A stretch of 64,000 bases of DNA from Pollenia angustigena (GCA_930367215.1 OV884056.1:120402053-120466052), one strand, 5' to 3'. Numbered from the stretch's first letter, positions 22,981 to 34,755 are shown. Program-made: numbers and translations. Notes: generated from the sequence alone by a model not told the origin.

Positions 22981-24375
22981 TCGTTAACCCAAGAGGGTAA
23001 ATATTTCGCATCTAAAGTGCTTTGCATTGCTTATTATCTGTATATTAGGAGGAAGTTCATTCCAGAGACGGATGGCATTAACGAGAAAGTTTCTTTCAGA
23101 TATTTGCTTACGGTATCTTATGGAGTTTATTCTATTGCCCCGATTCGATCTTGAAAATGTTATTCTTTTGTAGAGATAAGTAGGTTGTCTATTTAATATA
23201 AGTTTATGTAAAAATATGAGTGTTCGGCATTTCAATAGATTTTCAAAAGATATATTACTATATCTTGTACGTCCATATATATATATATATCTGGCAATGT
23301 TGTTGTAGGTCACTTTGAGCTTATTCTTGTTTATTGAATCACAACTGGAAAATAATTCACATCCATACATTAAAGTGGGTAGTATGTCTTAGTGAGTAGC
23401 ATGCGGATATAAATTGGCGTAAAATATTGTGTCATCCAAAGATTTCTTAACATAACATAAGTTTTTCCACATATGGCATTTACATGATTTGACCTGGTGA
23501 GATCGTTGTTAAAAATAACGCCAAGGTTTTTGGCACTTTTCACGATTTCAATAGCAGAATGTCAGACGGTAAAAATTTTGTTTTGCTTATAAGCATTGCC
23601 TTCGATTTTTTTCGCATTGAGGCAAAGGCCATTCACTGACGCCCATCTTAATACGTTATCAAGATCGTGATTTAATTTGCTGATACAATCAATAATACCT
23701 GATGGGGAACAGCTGAACGTCATCTGCATACATCTGTATACCACAGTAGTTGAGTCTGGACGGCAAGTCATTGGATTATATTGAATATAATAGTGGGCCA
23801 AGTATCGAGCCCTGTGGAACACCTCTTGTCATTAAGCAGCTGTTTGATTTATTAGAACCAAAAGAAACTAATTGACTTCTATCACAAAGATATGAAGCAA
23901 GTAATTTTACAGCTGTGTTTGAAAAATGGCAAAGTTGGCAAAGTATGATCAAGCAAAACCAAAAAAAAGATATCATATTGTTATCAATTTTTGACCGTAT
24001 TTCCTCTGAAACATCGATGAGAGTAGAAATACAGCTGTGTCTAGGTCTAAAACCAGATTGTCTCTCAGAGAGCAGAGAATTTTCCTACAAAAATCGAGTC
24101 ATCTGCGTATGTATCAACCTTTCAAATACTTTTGACAAATAGGGCAAAATCGCAATTGGCCGGTAAATTTTATCAGGTTTTGGAACAGGTACAATTTTTT
24201 TTTTTTTTTTACATTGATGGGAAAGTAGATGGTTTAATTATTGTGTTACTCAAATGTGTTATATGTTGTAGTAATATGTAACTATCAATTTAATAAATTT
24301 CGGATGAACCTCATCATTTCCCAAAGAGTCAGATTTAATACTAAGCATGGATTTAAGAACATCGTCCTGGGTAAC
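22981..24375 (-). pseudogene. LINE reverse transcriptase, decayed
   Basis: Read on the minus strand the pieces come in the normal RT order: a KFIKLIV segment (near 24300), VPVPKPDKIYRPIAILPYLS (near 24130-24190), SGFRPRHSC (near 24045), GVPQGSILGPLLYSI (about 23776-23830), YADD (near 23715-23735), a KNLGVIFNNDL segment (near 23500-23540), YGCELFSSCDS (from 23370), and a C-terminal RLWNELPPNIQ (near 23040). Frame breaks separate most of them. The endonuclease is missing. Jockey/I-type LINE by motif pattern. Closest relative in the window is 32800-33640. Confidence 0.85.
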
Positions 24376-24441
24376 ATGTATTGCGTATTGCGGAAGATAC
24401 TTCCTTCGGGAAGAAACGTGTCTCGATGGCAATACTCCTAA

Positions 24442-24770
24442 AGCCTAGATTACACTATCTCACAAGCCTTACGTATTCCATAATACTTTGTGAGATAGAA
24501 ATTTAATGAGTTTTGATGCGACTGTCAAAAAATCTTTTGTGTTCACACCATCACACAAAGTATAAACACTCACACATGAAATAAAATGCAACCCTGATCC
24601 AATGAAAAGTATTATTGTTTAGAAATATTTCAAAAAACGATGAAGTCGTATGGGACTCAAACTTTTTTCATAATACTTGTCATTTTCGTGACACATTGCA
24701 TTCACACTTTGTCATATTACTTGAGTTTTTGACATGTATTAATACAAAGTAGAATAGGTAAATCTAGCCT
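24442..24770. mobile_element. MITE, AGSCTAGATT ends, TAA duplication
   Basis: Ends AGCCTAGATTACAC and the complement of AGGCTAGATTTACC; TAA on both sides (24439-24441, 24771-24773). The uninterrupted relative reads through this point at about 18445-18460 in copy A. 329 bp, non-coding. Confidence 0.7.
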
Positions 24771-24900
24771 TAAGCAATACGATAGCGATACCTCTAGATG
24801 ATAAACTAGCAATATCGCCAGATAACCACTTATAAGAAAATAGGAAGATATCGCCAAAATATTATTGGAATGACTAAAAGAAGATTTTGCATTTTGAAAA

Positions 24901-25028
24901 ACTTTCACTTATATACAAATAAGTACAGCATTATATTAAAAATTAAATTGTTAGTTATATACATAAATCATACTTATAAATAATATAATTTATAATAAAA
25001 ATAAAGTAAAATAGTATAAATATAATAA
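24901..25028. other. AT-rich stretch, nothing recognised
   Basis: Short non-coding interval between two MITEs with no counterpart in copy A. Confidence 0.4.
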
Positions 25029-25532
25029 GGGTCCTCATGATATCGTTTATAAGTCTCGTAAACTGTGCAAATTGTGCATTCTTACACCCTCGTAAATGAA
25101 CTGTCAAAAATTGTATGAGAATTCATTTACACAAACTGCTTAAATTTGCCCAACAATTTTGACTCGTAAACTTGCGCTGTTCAATTGTGCATTTATACAG
25201 ACAAATTTTTTTAATGCTTACCGCCGTTTTCAATGAAAACTTCAAGTGTAAATAAATCACAAACAATAAATTCTTGTAATAATATAAGCATATTAGTCTT
25301 TTGGCTTTCTTTATGCATGTTTAAAAACAAATTTCATTTATAATTTACAAATTTCAAGTTTTTTATTATATTTTTAATTATTTTTTTTAATATATTTTTT
25401 ATTGACGTTTCTGATTGAAATGACATTAATTGTTTAAAAATACACAAAAATTAAAAAGGATCTTCATGAAACGAGTCTCGCAAGTTTACCCATTTGCACA
25501 AATGGTAATTTTAAGCAATATCATGAAGACCC
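25029..25532. mobile_element. MITE / fold-back element with GGGTCYTCATGATAT ends
   Basis: Starts GGGTCCTCATGATATCG and ends with CAATATCATGAAGACCC; about 504 bp. Further inverted similarity lies inside (AGTCTCGTAAACTG / GAGTCTCGCAAGTTT). The flanks are TAATA on both sides if the adjoining A/T of the ends is counted as element sequence; the size of the duplication is therefore uncertain. Confidence 0.7.
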
Positions 25533-27998
25533 TTAATATATATATATTATAAAAAGATGTACGTATGTAGTTTCCACCATATTTTTTAAAAAAAGATCCA
25601 ACTCCTTTAAAAATGCATTCAGGGTTGAGTAGGATCTTGATTAAATGGAAAAGGAATAATGACCTTGAAAGCCTGTATATAGGAAACTATATTAACTATT
25701 TAAAGGACACTGATTAATATTTAACAGATTTATTTAATATAAATATTTACCTTTTCCAGAATATTTAAAGAAATAATTTCTTAGATCAAAAATGTTATTA
25801 ATTTTTACATATATTTTTATTTATGACGTACATAAATATTTTTTATAATATGATTTTTTTCTGACTTTATTGCGATATTTCCTCAAAAATTATAAAAGGA
25901 AGAAAATAAAAAACTACTATGACTATTTTCTTTTAGACGAAAATTTGGGGGTATTGCTAAAGTATTGCCTTAGGGGATATCTTCCATTTGTTTGCAGGGA
26001 AGTATTGATAGGAGGATAGTTAATATCAGGTTTTTTTTTTAAACGTAAATCTATATTTATTAATCCATTCATCACGGAAATTCAAAAAATACCAGTTAAA
26101 GAACAAAGAAGTACCAAAAACTTCCCTCTTATAGATTCTTATCCACTTAGGGCATTGCATCTTGAATTTTATGTTTCTAAGTCCAATAATAACGGATATT
26201 CAAAAAGTACCAGTTTAATAACTAAAAAGTACCAATAAGCACTTTTAGAGATTCTAATTCACTCAGGACCATGCAGGTTTAATTTTATGTTCATTAGACC
26301 AACATAAGCGAAAATTTAAAAAAGTTCCAGTTAAAAAACGAAAAATTACCAAAAAGATCTCTCTAACAGATTGTCATTCACTCAAGACCTTGCATGTTTA
26401 ATTGTATGTTTCTGGGTCCAATACTAACGGAAATTCAAAAAGTACCAGCTAACGAATAAAAAATTACCAATAAGATCCCACTAAAAGATAATCATTTACA
26501 CAGGATCGTGCATGTTAAATTTTTTGTTTTTAGGTCCAATACTGACGGAAATTCAAAAAGTACCAGTAAATGAAAAAAAGTACCAAAAACTTCCCTCTTA
26601 TAGATTCTTATCCACTCAGGACCTTGCATGTTTAATTTTATCTTTCTAGGTCCAATAACAACGGAAATTCAAAAAGTACCAGTCAAAGAATAAAAAAGTA
26701 CCAAAAAGTTCACTCTTATAGATTTTCATCCACCCAGGACATTGCATATTGAATTTAATGTTTCTAGGTCCAATACTAACAGAAATTCAAAAAGTACCAG
26801 TTTATGAACAAAAAAGTACCAAAAAGTTCCGTTATAGATTCTTATCCACTCAGGACATTGCATGTTGAATCTAATGTTTTTAGGTTCAACATAAACGATA
26901 ATTTAATAAATACCAGTTGTAGAACCAAAAAGCCAAAGAAAAATATCAAATTTCCTGTATTTCCTTTTTTTGGTAATATTTTTCCCCCCATTAAAGTATC
27001 AAAAATTTCAGTATTGTGGTTGGGGCCCATTATTTAGTACGAGTATGTTAATGAATGGAGAAAAATATTTTGTAAAAAAAGTACCAAAAATAGCGACGAT
27101 TTTCCCTTAAATGTTCGAATTTTGAAAAAGTACCAAATTACTATTCGTATTTTTTGATAGGTTTCGAATGTGGTATAAAAGATAGATGGGGTGTCAAAAA
27201 AGTACAAAATTCAGGTTTTACCCGTTTACTCCCTAATAGGGCCAAATTTCAAAAAAGTACCAGACACCAGTCCGCTTATTTTTCTAAAGAACAACGATAA
27301 GTATTACATTTTTTATATCTCTTTTAGTTTTGGAGATATAAGGTTACCGTCTTTTGCCGTTTTTACCCCCTAAACAATCGAATTTCCAAATATCTCATCT
27401 CAGTGGATCGACTTGGGGAGTCACCAATCTCTGGTCCACATTTCAAGTGCTTAGCTTCAGGCGTTTAGGATGTGCGATGATGAATCAGTGAGTCAGTCAG
27501 TAACGTTACAATTTTATATATCGATTGTTTCTTAAAAGTTATTGAGTGCCCCTACATCGATGAAACTTGGCAGAAATATGTGTTATTGTCATAGGCAGGT
27601 AAACCTTAAAAATAAATAAAAATCGGACCAAGCAGGAAAAAGTTAACCCTAGAAGAACTTCAATTTCTTTTTAAAGTTTAGCGATACTTTTGTTTGGCAA
27701 ATGCAACTTTTAACGTCGGCGAATTTTAAAAAACCTAAAATTAGACCCAGGAGATCGTAAAATTACACTTTTCGCCCTCGCCCCCTTTTGTGGCCGGTTA
27801 CATAAAATAATATTTAAAAAAAATAAAAATATTAAAAGAAATAGATTACTAACGCCTTAATACTGTAAAAATTAATTTTTTTAACTTTTATAGGCAGGGG
27901 GAAGTATCCCTCTAAACCCACCCCGGAAAGAACCTGTAAAAAAAAAATTTTATTTTTTTGCTAATATCCAAAAAAATATTCATGATGATGATGAGTGT

Positions 27999-28467
27999 CA
28001 TGGTTCTTCTTCGTCTGTTTCTTCAAAATCCTCTTCCGAATCTAAATTCTCTTCAGAGCCAAGTACAGGTGGAAGCATAAAAGAAATTGCTTCTTTCGTA
28101 AAGGGTAATGACTTTTTTTACAGTTGGTCTTATGCTAGTAATCAGTGGGTTAGAACTGAGCAAAACTCTATTAAAAATATCTTTGTTACACTGAGCCCTC
28201 GAAAACTTTCTAGCAAAATTCTGCCTGTAAAGCCGAAAATTTTTATTTCGTGCCTCAGACGCTTCTTCTGATAATAGCCCGATAGGCAACAAAACCTCGC
28301 TCATTACAGTTGCACCATGTATTTAAATCTTGTGCATTGTAGGTTTTATAGGATGCCAGGGATATAGAGAAACGTAAAGTTTTGCAGTGTCTGAGCAATA
28401 ATTGGCAAACTCGTGCAAATGGATTTTGTGACCACTTGCCACAAAAGGTACATTTATTTTGCTCCAT
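27999..28467 (-). pseudogene. Transposon-encoded protein, C-terminal fragment (copy B)
   Basis: Same broken gene as 15771-16239. One extra T in a homopolymer near 28109-28118 shifts the frame after ITSIRPTVKK, so the acidic tail present in copy A is lost here. A substitution changes one residue (Ser to Ile) in the upstream frame. Both copies already share the older break near the HGATV segment. Confidence 0.55.
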
Positions 28468-28589
28468 GAAATAACGTCATTAAGCTGGCGCACATGTGGT
28501 TAAAACCCGTTACTTACTGTTTCGCACATTCCATTTTTTACACAGGTAATATAAGTCTTAGATGTAATAATTTAAATAAAAAACATCTT

Positions 28590-29091
28590 CAGCCGTATTC
28601 ATAATGAAAATTTGGCATGAAGTTAGCAAAAAGTTTATTCATAATACACTAACCAAACTCTGGCTTACGATTTACTAAACACTTGTTAACGAGCTGCCAA
28701 ACGTTTGCCAACTTGTGAAAAACAGCCATTTAATGTTAAACAATTTTGTTGGTTTTTTTTTTAATAACTGTTTTTTTTAATTAACTGTCTTTTACTTAAT
28801 TTATTTTAATTTTAAAAACTTTTTAAAATTTTTATATGTGAAGCGAAAAACAAAAAAAGGAAAAATGAGAAATTCAGCGACGATTAATGCAAAACGTGTT
28901 GCATTTTTGAGTAATACAATGTGGCATCATTAAAATTCCGAGTTGATTTATTCATAGTTGGCAGATGGAGAAAAGTTCGTTATGAATTAACTTTGTGCCA
29001 ACAAGCTGCTAAGCTTAATCGGCATTCTAGTTAGCAGCTCGTTGTACGTAGTGTACAAACTGTGGCTAACTTTTTGTTATGTATACGGCTG
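28590..29091. mobile_element. MITE with CAGCCGTATTCATAA-type ends (copy B)
   Basis: Duplicate of 16362-16862; one T longer in a homopolymer near 28775-28785. Confidence 0.7.
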
Positions 29092-29096
29092 CTAGT

Positions 29097-29319
29097 ATAT
29101 AAATTAGATATTCGAGCTTAAGGTCTTATTATTTTTGTCAATTTATTGTTAAATTTGTTTATAAAAAAATTATTAATTTTTGTTAAAAATAAAAAAAAAA
29201 ACCCTGAAGATGGCACTCAAAGGAAGTGCCGAAATATTGGTTTTCAAATAAATTTATAAGAAAAAGTTTTTTATTTATAAAATAATAAGACCTTAAGCTC
29301 GAATATTTGATTTATATAT
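29097..29319. repeat. Fold-back repeat around a hammerhead-like core (copy B)
   Basis: Duplicate of 16868-17090. The core CTGAAGA...GTGCCGAAA is at about 29204-29234, unchanged. Confidence 0.65.
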
Positions 29320-29750
29320 TAAAATAATAAAGGTCGAATAAAATACATTTTATATATAAAAAACATCTACGTACAACCAAAACATTTTATAGCTGACGAA
29401 ACGGTCTCTTTTATTTTGCTCCATAAAATAACGTCATTTAGCTGGCATACAGGTGGTTAAAAACCGTTACTTACTGTTTCGCACATTCCATTTTTACACA
29501 GGTAATATTAGTCTTAGATGTAATAATTTCAATAAAAAAAATCTACGTACAACCAAAACATTTTAAAAGAAAAGTAGAGATTTCAAATTTTATCGTGATG
29601 TTAAAGATTTTAATTGATACAACAAAACTCACTTTCAAAAACCTTTAATTTAAAAAAAAAAAAGAAAGTTAAAAAATCGCTTTTTTTAATTTCGAACAAA
29701 TTTTTTTATCATAAAAATTTCTGATAAAGTTTTTCTAAAAAATGTTAATA

Positions 29751-30813
29751 CCCTGCAAACAAATGGAAGATATCCCCTAATGCAATAGTTTAGCAATATC
29801 CCCAAATTGTCTTCTAAAAGAAAATCATCAAAGTAAGTTTTTATTTTCTTCCTTTTATAATTTTCAAGAAAATTACGCAAAATAAACAGAATAAAAATTA
29901 AATTATAATGTACGTCATAAATTAAAAAATAAAAATCAAGCAAATTATAACATCTAAGTAATTAGTTCACAAAATATTCTGCAAATGGTAAATATTTAAA
30001 TTCAATAAATCTGTTAAATATTAATATGTTTCCTTTTCAATATAGTCAAGATATTTCTCAACCCTGGATGCTATTTTAAAGAAGTGGTAGGGTTTTTTCT
30101 CAAAAATATGGTGGAAGCCATGGTGGAATAAGTAGGTGGCATCGTTACGGCAACAAATACAACATTGCAATAAAAATGGAAATTATATCACCGTTTACTT
30201 CAAAAAGTACTTTAAACAAAAATCAAAGCGTGCCGCTGAACGTAATGAAATAAATACATTTTTAGCCAATTTTTATTTAATTATGGTCAATATCTTATTT
30301 ATTTTAATTTAAAATTATCAAAAACTTTAATAAAATACAAAAATTACAGCACAAAACTGGACTTTTTGAAAACATAAACAAAACTTTGACATAAACCTAG
30401 ACAAACAATGCAAGAGCAAAAAATCGTCATCTGGCGTACTGCTGCCACCTGTTTATTCCACCATGGTGGAAACAAAATATTTATGTATATTATTTTATTT
30501 TGCTTTAATTATTCAATAATAAATAAAAAGATGTGCTTCTTTGTACGTAAATGACAATTTTTTAAAACGCAAAATCTTTTTTTTATCATCCCAATGATAT
30601 TTTGGAGATATCTTCATATTTTCTATTAAGTGGTTATCTGGCGATATTACTAGATAATCATCTAGAAGTATCGCTTTCGTATTGCTGAGAAGTATTGCCA
30701 TCGAGACACGTTTCTTCCCGAAGGAAGTATCTTCCGCAATACGAAATCGATTATTGCCGAAATGCTGGCAATACGTTTGGCAATACATGAGGTGTATTTC
30801 TGTGTTTGCTGGG
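29751..30813. mobile_element. TIR element with CCCNGCAAACA ends (copy B)
   Basis: Duplicate of 17522-18584 as part of the segmental duplication, TA-flanked in the same way, with the same nested MITE at 30117-30463. Confidence 0.7.
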
Positions 30814-31054
30814 TATAGTCTTTCACAGAAAAAAAATCAATGTTAAATCTTTATTCGTTTACTCACAAAAAAATATATTGTAAACCTCCCAAAACCGTTA
30901 AAAGTCAATGAACACGCATGCAATTTAATCAACTTTCCTGACTTTAACACAAAAAAATGACTTGATCACTATACGGTGCAGTACTTTGTTGTCTTTTTAA
31001 TTTAATTTCTTAAATTTAATTTTTTGCCTAATGTCCGGCTAGATTGGCAAAAAA

Positions 31055-31240
31055 ACCCCTTTGTGCGACTTGAAAGTTTTTCTTAGCTATCGTCAAATAT
31101 CTGAGCAACAACTTCTTCAAAACGACTTGAATTCTTTTTACACTTGGTGCAATGTAAATCTTATGCAACTTAATCTAAAAAATGTAAATACATGTGTTTT
31201 GTTAAAAAGAGTTCAATACCTGCATGCTACTTTTTTGAAA
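31055..31240 (+). pseudogene. LINE RT fragment cut at the duplication border
   Basis: Same sequence as 18826-19010. It ends at TTTTTTGAAAG, after which unrelated sequence begins, whereas the other copy continues through the RT thumb. The border therefore marks where copy B was broken or inserted. Confidence 0.7.
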
Positions 31241-31241
31241 G

Positions 31242-32541
31242 TATATATACTATGGGTCCTTGAGTAATTCTGTTCAAGGTCACTTTCGAACGACTCAAAA
31301 AAAAGATAATTATTGGTATCAAATTGTTTCTAGTTTTCCTAAGCAGTTTGGGATTGAAATCCAGCAAAATCGGTTTAGTAGGAAACGATTTATGAATCAA
31401 AATGTGAAACAACCACTCTAAAAATTTATCATTTTGTTCCAAAAACTAGCATAACTAATAGCGGAATACACATATTGATATAAGTTTTTGCAAAAATTCG
31501 TTCTATATTTCGTGAAGATCGGTACATAACTAACGAAAGGCCCAATATAAAGCCCACTCTCAAAAAACCTTTAGTACGGCTAAGACCGTAAATACCATAG
31601 GCCCCATATAAAGCCCAATCTCGGAAAACAGCTTAGTACACTTAAAACCGTAATAAATAATGCTATTGTAATAAATTACGCTGTGAACTTTCGTGCTGAT
31701 CGGTTCATAGTTAACCATTGGCACCTTAAAAAGCCTTTTCTTGGAAAAAACTTTAGTGCGCGTAAAACCGCAACGGTGTATGGTATCAAAGATTCGGCAC
31801 AGCCTAAAGCTTTTTTTTTTTGTTTTGTTTGGGAAAAAATAGCTTGGGAAGTTGAAAACCTGAGTATATAACGTTATTTAAGAGTCGTCTATCTTTGAAA
31901 AAGCAACCTATATCTAGGTTTATATAAAACTTTTAAAAATATTTAGGTTTTAGCGGTATTTAAAAAAAATTCCCGCTATATTAAATATTTAGCGGTTTCT
32001 AGCGGTTTTGAAGTCCGATTTGGCGGGAAGTGTTCAAAAATAGTTGGCAACAGTGGTATTTAGGTACGTCTTTTTAACGAAGGAAAAATGAACCCTTTTA
32101 CAGGTATCAAATAATTTTTTTTTTCCATCATAAAGTTTTTTTATGTTAAGATGAAACAAAATAACATAGCATCCGCTAGACATGTACACTTGTCGAAGTA
32201 ACCACAAAGTATACAGAGATGAAAAAAGTGACGTATGAAAAATGCCTAAATCATTTGCGAGGGCAGCTTTCGAAGAAAGAGGAAGAAAACGTTTTTTGTT
32301 AGTGAAGTGACAATGCGTAAAAACAGGCCGCTACTATCTACACAAATTGCATAATCAAAACAAAAAACGCAAAAAGGGCAGCTTTCGAAGAAAAAGACAA
32401 AAAAAAACACAATATTTTCTGTCTCGTGACACCTCTGTATACTCTGTGGAAGTAACATCGACGACTGAATTGATGATCATAAAAATATGTGTTAGTAGTG
32501 GTACGCACAATTGGGCAAAGAAATGGAATTCCCTGTTATAG
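31242..32541. other. Non-coding stretch with short direct repeats
   Basis: No gene. AATACCATAGGCCCCATATA-type phrases recur around 31540-31740 (CCAATATAAAGCCCA, CCCATATAAAGCCCA), typical of non-coding fly transposon interiors. A block with repeated TAGCGG lies at 31950-32030. GGGCAGCTTTCGAAGAAA occurs twice (near 32262 and 32378). Confidence 0.45.
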
Positions 32542-32700
32542 ACTCACAATTGTTGTGTGTTATGTTTTCTTTCACATCAAATTATACATTGAGTTGATTT
32601 GTTTTTTTAAATCAATTGTTTAAAATTGATTCGGTTTTTCATTGTGTATCATTCGAATTGATTTAAAAAAAAGAACGCAGTATTTCACACAACAATGAGT
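32542..32700. repeat. Small fold-back repeat
   Basis: Arms of about 20 bp (32542-32562 and 32681-32700) around ATTGTTGTGTG, with a second inverted pair inside (TTTTTTTAAATCAATT / AATTGATTTAAAAAAA). Probably an eroded MITE. Confidence 0.5.
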
Positions 32701-32799
32701 TGGTGTGGAGAAATGTAAAAAAGAAACAAACGTGTTTCTACTTTATTAGAGGTCTCTGAGGAATTAAGAATTAATGTTGATGATAATAGAATATCTTTT

Positions 32800-33640
32800 C
32801 TAGTTTAACTAGATCACTCAAAGGCAAAAAAACTAAGGCTATGGTTATTGGTAAGGGCAAACTAATCCCCACATCCTTGCCACCAATTCAGATTAACAAC
32901 TCAGGTATAGAAATAGTGGAGTCAGCTAAAAATCTTGGTGTTATATTTAATTCCAAACTTGACTGGTCTAATCACATAAATGTAATTTGCGGTAGAACGT
33001 TTTCTATGTTGCGCAATCTGTGGATGACTCAATATTACACTCCCTTTGAAATCCGTATGTTATTGGCACAGACATACTTAATACCAACACTAATTTATGG
33101 GTGTGAACTATTCGCAAGCTGTGATTCGGCAAGTAAGAAAAAACTCAATGTAACTATCAATAATGCCGCCAGATACGTTTTTGGTCTAACACGATTCTCA
33201 AGAATTTCCCGTTTTGCAAAGCATTTATATAACATATCTTTTGATAGCCTGTTGAAATGCCGCTGCCTAATATTCTTAGAGCTGGTTCACACACGTCAAG
33301 TTGAACTCGTCAAGTCTTGAGTTTTTAGGAGAGAGGGGAAAAGATATGGCATCCTCTTTTCCCTTCTCTCCTAAAAGCTCAAGACTTGACGAGTCAAACT
33401 TGATGTGTGTGAACCGGCACTTACATAAAACTATTTACACAAAACAACCAGGCTATTTATATAATCGAGTTATCTTCTCCAGATCAAATATTTAAAGATT
33501 AACAGTAATCGATATCGTAGTCAGATATCAGAAAGGCATTTTTTTATAAACTCCATCCAATTACCCAACAATATTCAAACAACCAGCAATGCTCAGCACT
33601 TTACACGCGAAGTATTTAGGCATTTTAGTTAACTTCTTTA
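32800..33640 (+). pseudogene. LINE reverse transcriptase C-terminal part, split by a MITE
   Basis: The open frame at 32841-33320 reads KNLGVIFNSKLDWSNHI, then MLRNLWMTQYYTPFEIRMLL and LIYGCELFASCDS, matching the sister copy at 22981-24375. It is interrupted after CLIFL by the MITE at 33279-33420 and resumes with HKTIYTKQPGYLYNRVIFSR (33420-33495). A frameshift follows, then the C-terminal ERHFFINSIQLP...HFTREVFRHF region to about 33630. The 3' untranslated end with ATTTATTTATTTG lies at about 33640-33735. RT fingers and palm are missing, so it is 5'-truncated. Confidence 0.85.
33279..33420. mobile_element. 142-bp hairpin MITE, TTA duplication
   Basis: Nearly its whole length folds into one hairpin: GAGCTGGTTCACACACGTCA at the left pairs with the complement of GTGCCGGTTCACACACATCA at the right, and pairing continues to a small centre near 33345-33355. 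TTA flanks both sides (33276-33278, 33421-33423). The sister LINE at 23210-23235 shows the uninterrupted sequence. PIF/Harbinger-type by target site. A lone end of the same family lies at 9777-9798. Confidence 0.9.
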
Positions 33641-33735
33641 AATGGAAAAATTAAGTATTTTTTATTAATGTATTAAGAATTTTCATTAAATCACTGAAAA
33701 TTGTTTAATAAAATAAAATTATTTATTTATTTGCT

Positions 33736-33849
33736 TATTGTATTGTAATCTATTGTATTAATCAAACTTTTTTAATATATGTTACATTTGTGAATAGCGT
33801 TATATGTACAGTGCTTTAAAAAGACTCGTTCTTGTTGCACTGTGTACCA
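33736..33849. other. Non-coding interval
   Basis: AT-rich sequence between the LINE 3' end and the next decayed gene; nothing recognised. Confidence 0.4.
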
Positions 33850-34755
33850 AATAAATAAAAAAATAAATTATCTACTAGAACTAGAGCTACTGCTGCGTAG
33901 GAAGTTTGTGGCACATTGGTAGAATGGAATATTATTGAAAAAGCACATGCATAAGCTTTGCCACAACTGCCATAAATACTGGAAGAAGAAAAGGTGAATG
34001 TATTTTGTAAGAACAAAAGATAGATAAAGATAATATTAAAGCATATTATGCTTCGGCTGGTGTGCCGAGATAATATCTTGGAAATAATACTTAAGCTGTG
34101 TTCCGGCAAGCACTTGGTACTTCAACTTGGTCTGAAGCATTGGTATTAAAAAGATTCATATTGTCCTGGAACAAAATTAATTGGAAAAACTTTTTATCGG
34201 GAATTTCTGATCGTTTTGTCTTAACAAATGTGAAAAATACTACTGATGAGACTATTTTCTTCATCCAAAATCAGTAAAAACAGTTTTAGCCGCGAGATGA
34301 CAACAAAGAACTAATGAAGCTATCTTTCATATTCTTAGGAGGTATTCCCGAATATGGAATGTCTTTTAGAGCACTTGGAGGGCTTTGCACTGCAGCCTTT
34401 AAAAAAATCCTTGGTCATCTTTGGTACTTATCAGAACAGCTTATTGCATTCGCCTTATTGGACGACCAAGTTTCCGTTGATACAGAAAAGGTGGTGGCGG
34501 CTTTAGATTTTGAATGACAGCCCCTTAAAACAAATAGAAGATTTCGTTTGTAAAAATACTAATAGATTTTTTAGCATAGCCAGCATTTTTTCCAATTTCA
34601 TAAAAAACGTGTTGAAGATTGCACTGATGGAGGAACATAATAAACTACATACCAACAATGAACAGCAGAAGAATTATTCATTGTCGCTGGTGAAAGATTA
34701 TAGACAAAAATATTCAAATTCTAATAAATCAACTTTACTCCAAAATTATTTTTAA
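33850..34755 (+). pseudogene. Decayed transposon-encoded protein, C-terminal half
   Basis: Pieces in several plus frames line up with an uncharacterised insect protein family of transposon origin that I know by motif: VEWNIIEKAHA (near 33925), then a 'CRHHI.EI.L'-like segment RLVCRDNILEIILK (near 34050-34095), then KELMKLSFIFLGGIPE and SFRALGG (34300-34385; family pattern 'L.L.FLGG.P..G..F.APGA'), then HLWYLSEQLIAFALLDD (34418-34470), and finally a segment ending VKDYRQKYSNSNKSTLLQNY (to 34755). Frames 34314-34517 and 34510-34755 overlap with a shift. The N-terminal part is missing. Terminal repeats of the parent element were not identified. Confidence 0.6.

Larger units (their letters stand above)
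22412..24383 (-). mobile_element. 5'-truncated LINE inserted on the minus strand
   Basis: The low-coordinate edge is a run of T (poly-A tail on the minus strand) followed by TTTATTTATTTG, and the element then reads toward its RT. It sits between ATAATCGATTT and CGTATTGCGGAAG, which are contiguous in the uninterrupted copies A and B. The 5' end is truncated within the RT region. A clean target duplication was not visible. A MITE (22459-22799) lies in its 3' region. A sister copy is at 32800-33735. Confidence 0.7.
22330..25999. mobile_element. TIR element with CCCNGCAAACA ends, inverted and disrupted copy C
   Basis: Starts CCCAGCAAACACAG and ends GTTTGCAGGG, i.e. copy A in reverse. Matching blocks are 22330-22411, 24384-24441, 24774-24900 and about 25540-25999; the rest is insertions: an LINE (about 22412-24383, itself holding a MITE), the MITE at 24442-24770 and a fold-back element at 25029-25532. 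It lacks the nested 347-bp MITE of copies A and B and so gives the empty site for it. Confidence 0.65.
26077..31241 (+). repeat. Segmental duplication, copy B (~5.16 kb)
   Basis: Collinear with 13869-19010 at an offset of about 12.2 kb. Contains, in order: ~117-bp array (to about 26990), Helitron 5' end on the minus strand (to about 27526), transposase-like fragment (27999-28467), MITE (28590-29091), fold-back repeat (about 29097-29319), TIR element (29751-30813) with nested MITE (30117-30463), and an RT fragment (31055-31240) that stops abruptly at the copy border. Confidence 0.9.

Noticed and set aside
33800..33850. Possible second pair of Transib-type ends (ACAGTGCTTT near 33810, GCACTGTG near 33836)
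   Set aside because: Only about 30 bp apart, no similarity to the interior of the Transib-like elements and no 5-bp duplication.
33816..34109. 97-codon minus-strand frame
   Set aside because: The plus strand of the same stretch shows the conserved order of a transposase-like gene, so the minus frame is a shadow.
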